From Sphingomonadales bacterium (GTDB lineage Bacteria > Pseudomonadota > Alphaproteobacteria > Sphingomonadales > Sphingomonadaceae), in the NCBI GenBank assembly GCA_018067055.1, contig JAGPVK010000009.1, positions 1 through 6,661 on the forward strand: 6,661 bases of DNA, read 5' to 3'. Under the pieces are notes generated by a model, which had not been told where the DNA came from, ran no database searches, and saw only the letters and a list, made by a program, of their open reading frames with translations. Both the position numbers and the translations under genes were made by a program. Shown piece after piece: positions 6,091 through 6,661 of this stretch (the first letter of the stretch is position 1; every line of letters starts with the position of its first letter).

Positions 6091-6661
6091 AGGTCGCGCT
6101 GGTGACCGATGCCTGGCATCCGCAGGTCAATGGCGTGGTCCGGACGCTGGATACGGTGGTCGCGCTGTTGCGCGATCGGGGACATGAGATATTGGTGATT
6201 TCGCCCGACCAATATCGCTCGATACCCGCGCCAAGCTATCCCGAAATTCGCCTTTCTTTTGCGCGGTCCCGGACCATTGGCCAGCGGATTGAGGCCTTCG
6301 GTGCGGACGCCGTGCATCTGGCAACCGAAGGTCCGCTCTGTATCCAGGCGCGCCGCTGGTGCCGCAGAAAAGGCCGTCCCTTCACAACCGCTTATCACAC
6401 ACAGTTCCCGGAATATCTGGCCAAGCGAACCAGAATGTCGCCGCGGATATTCTGGCCCTTTATCCGCTGGTTTCACCAAGAGTCCGAAGCGATCATGGTT
6501 TCGACCGAAAGCGTCCGTCAACAGCTGCGCAGTGAGAATCTCACCCATACCCACCACTGGAGTCGCGGCGTCGATCTGCAGAATTTTCGTGCCGATGCAC
6601 CGCCACCCGCGGAATATCAGCACCTCGCCAGACCGATCCAGCTCTATGTCGGGCGAGTGGC
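6087..6661 (+). CDS. Glycosyltransferase family 4 (GT-B fold), N-terminal part (3' end outside window)
   Basis: The gene begins at an ATG that overlaps the phosphoesterase stop (ATGA) and stays open to the window edge, giving 191 full codons. The visible part is the acceptor-side Rossmann domain of a GT-B retaining glycosyltransferase. It starts VALVTDAWHPQVNGVVRTL (residues 3-21, glycine-rich loop), and has YHTQFPEYL (103-111), VSTESVRQQL (138-147) and SRGVDLQNF (159-167). It then enters the second domain with LYVGRV (186-191). The nucleotide-sugar-binding C-terminal domain lies beyond the window. Such proteins (MgtA/PimB/SqdX-like) transfer a sugar from a nucleotide donor to a lipid or saccharide acceptor. 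No signal peptide is seen, so it is probably cytosolic or membrane-associated. AGGCGG just before the start plus the overlap point to translational coupling. Donor and acceptor cannot be told from this part. Confidence 0.9.
   Translation, partial: MKVALVTDAWHPQVNGVVRTLDTVVALLRDRGHEILVISPDQYRSIPAPSYPEIRLSFARSRTIGQRIEAFGADAVHLATEGPLCIQARRWCRRKGRPFTTAYHTQFPEYLAKRTRMSPRIFWPFIRWFHQESEAIMVSTESVRQQLRSENLTHTHHWSRGVDLQNFRADAPPPAEYQHLARPIQLYVGRV

Overview
The window looks like ordinary core chromosome from an alphaproteobacterium, most likely of the order Sphingomonadales. This rests on the ClpA with a lysine-rich tail, a DUF1192 gene divergent from a quinone oxidoreductase gene, the DUF3857-type TPR C-terminus, and the moderately GC-rich codon use. 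The placement comes from family resemblance, not from a database search. Five complete protein genes and two partial ones fill almost all of the 6.66 kb. I see no mobile element, CRISPR array, tRNA, rRNA or prophage gene.

Layout from left to right. Positions 1-650 (+) hold the C-terminal part of a tetratricopeptide-repeat protein, closed by a strong hairpin terminator at 651-679. Facing it, 729-3047 (-) is a complete clpA, the AAA+ unfoldase of the ClpAP protease. It has a good ribosome binding site and a GC-rich hairpin just upstream of it. A 268-base non-coding stretch (3048-3315) follows, and the usual partner gene clpS is not there. Next comes a small DUF1192 gene, 3316-3513 (-), whose start I place well inside the longest open frame.

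From 3514 rightwards everything reads on the + strand. A 101-base divergent spacer carries two promoter-like sequences that lie on top of each other on opposite strands. The first + gene is a zinc-free NAD(P)H:quinone oxidoreductase (3615-4625). A Nudix hydrolase (4650-5075) follows 24 bases later and is probably in the same operon. After a 100-base gap come a calcineurin-like metallophosphoesterase of the LpxH/COG2908 group (5176-6090) and, overlapping it by ATGA, the N-terminal half of a family 4 glycosyltransferase (6087 to the window edge). These last two look translationally coupled and probably act together in envelope or glycolipid chemistry, but the substrate cannot be read from the sequence.

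Taken together, the window combines protein quality control (ClpA), redox and nucleotide housekeeping (quinone reductase, Nudix) and an envelope-related pair. I did not find a convincing undescribed system. The points most worth a second look are the superimposed divergent promoters, the clpA leader, and the true substrate of the phosphoesterase-glycosyltransferase pair.
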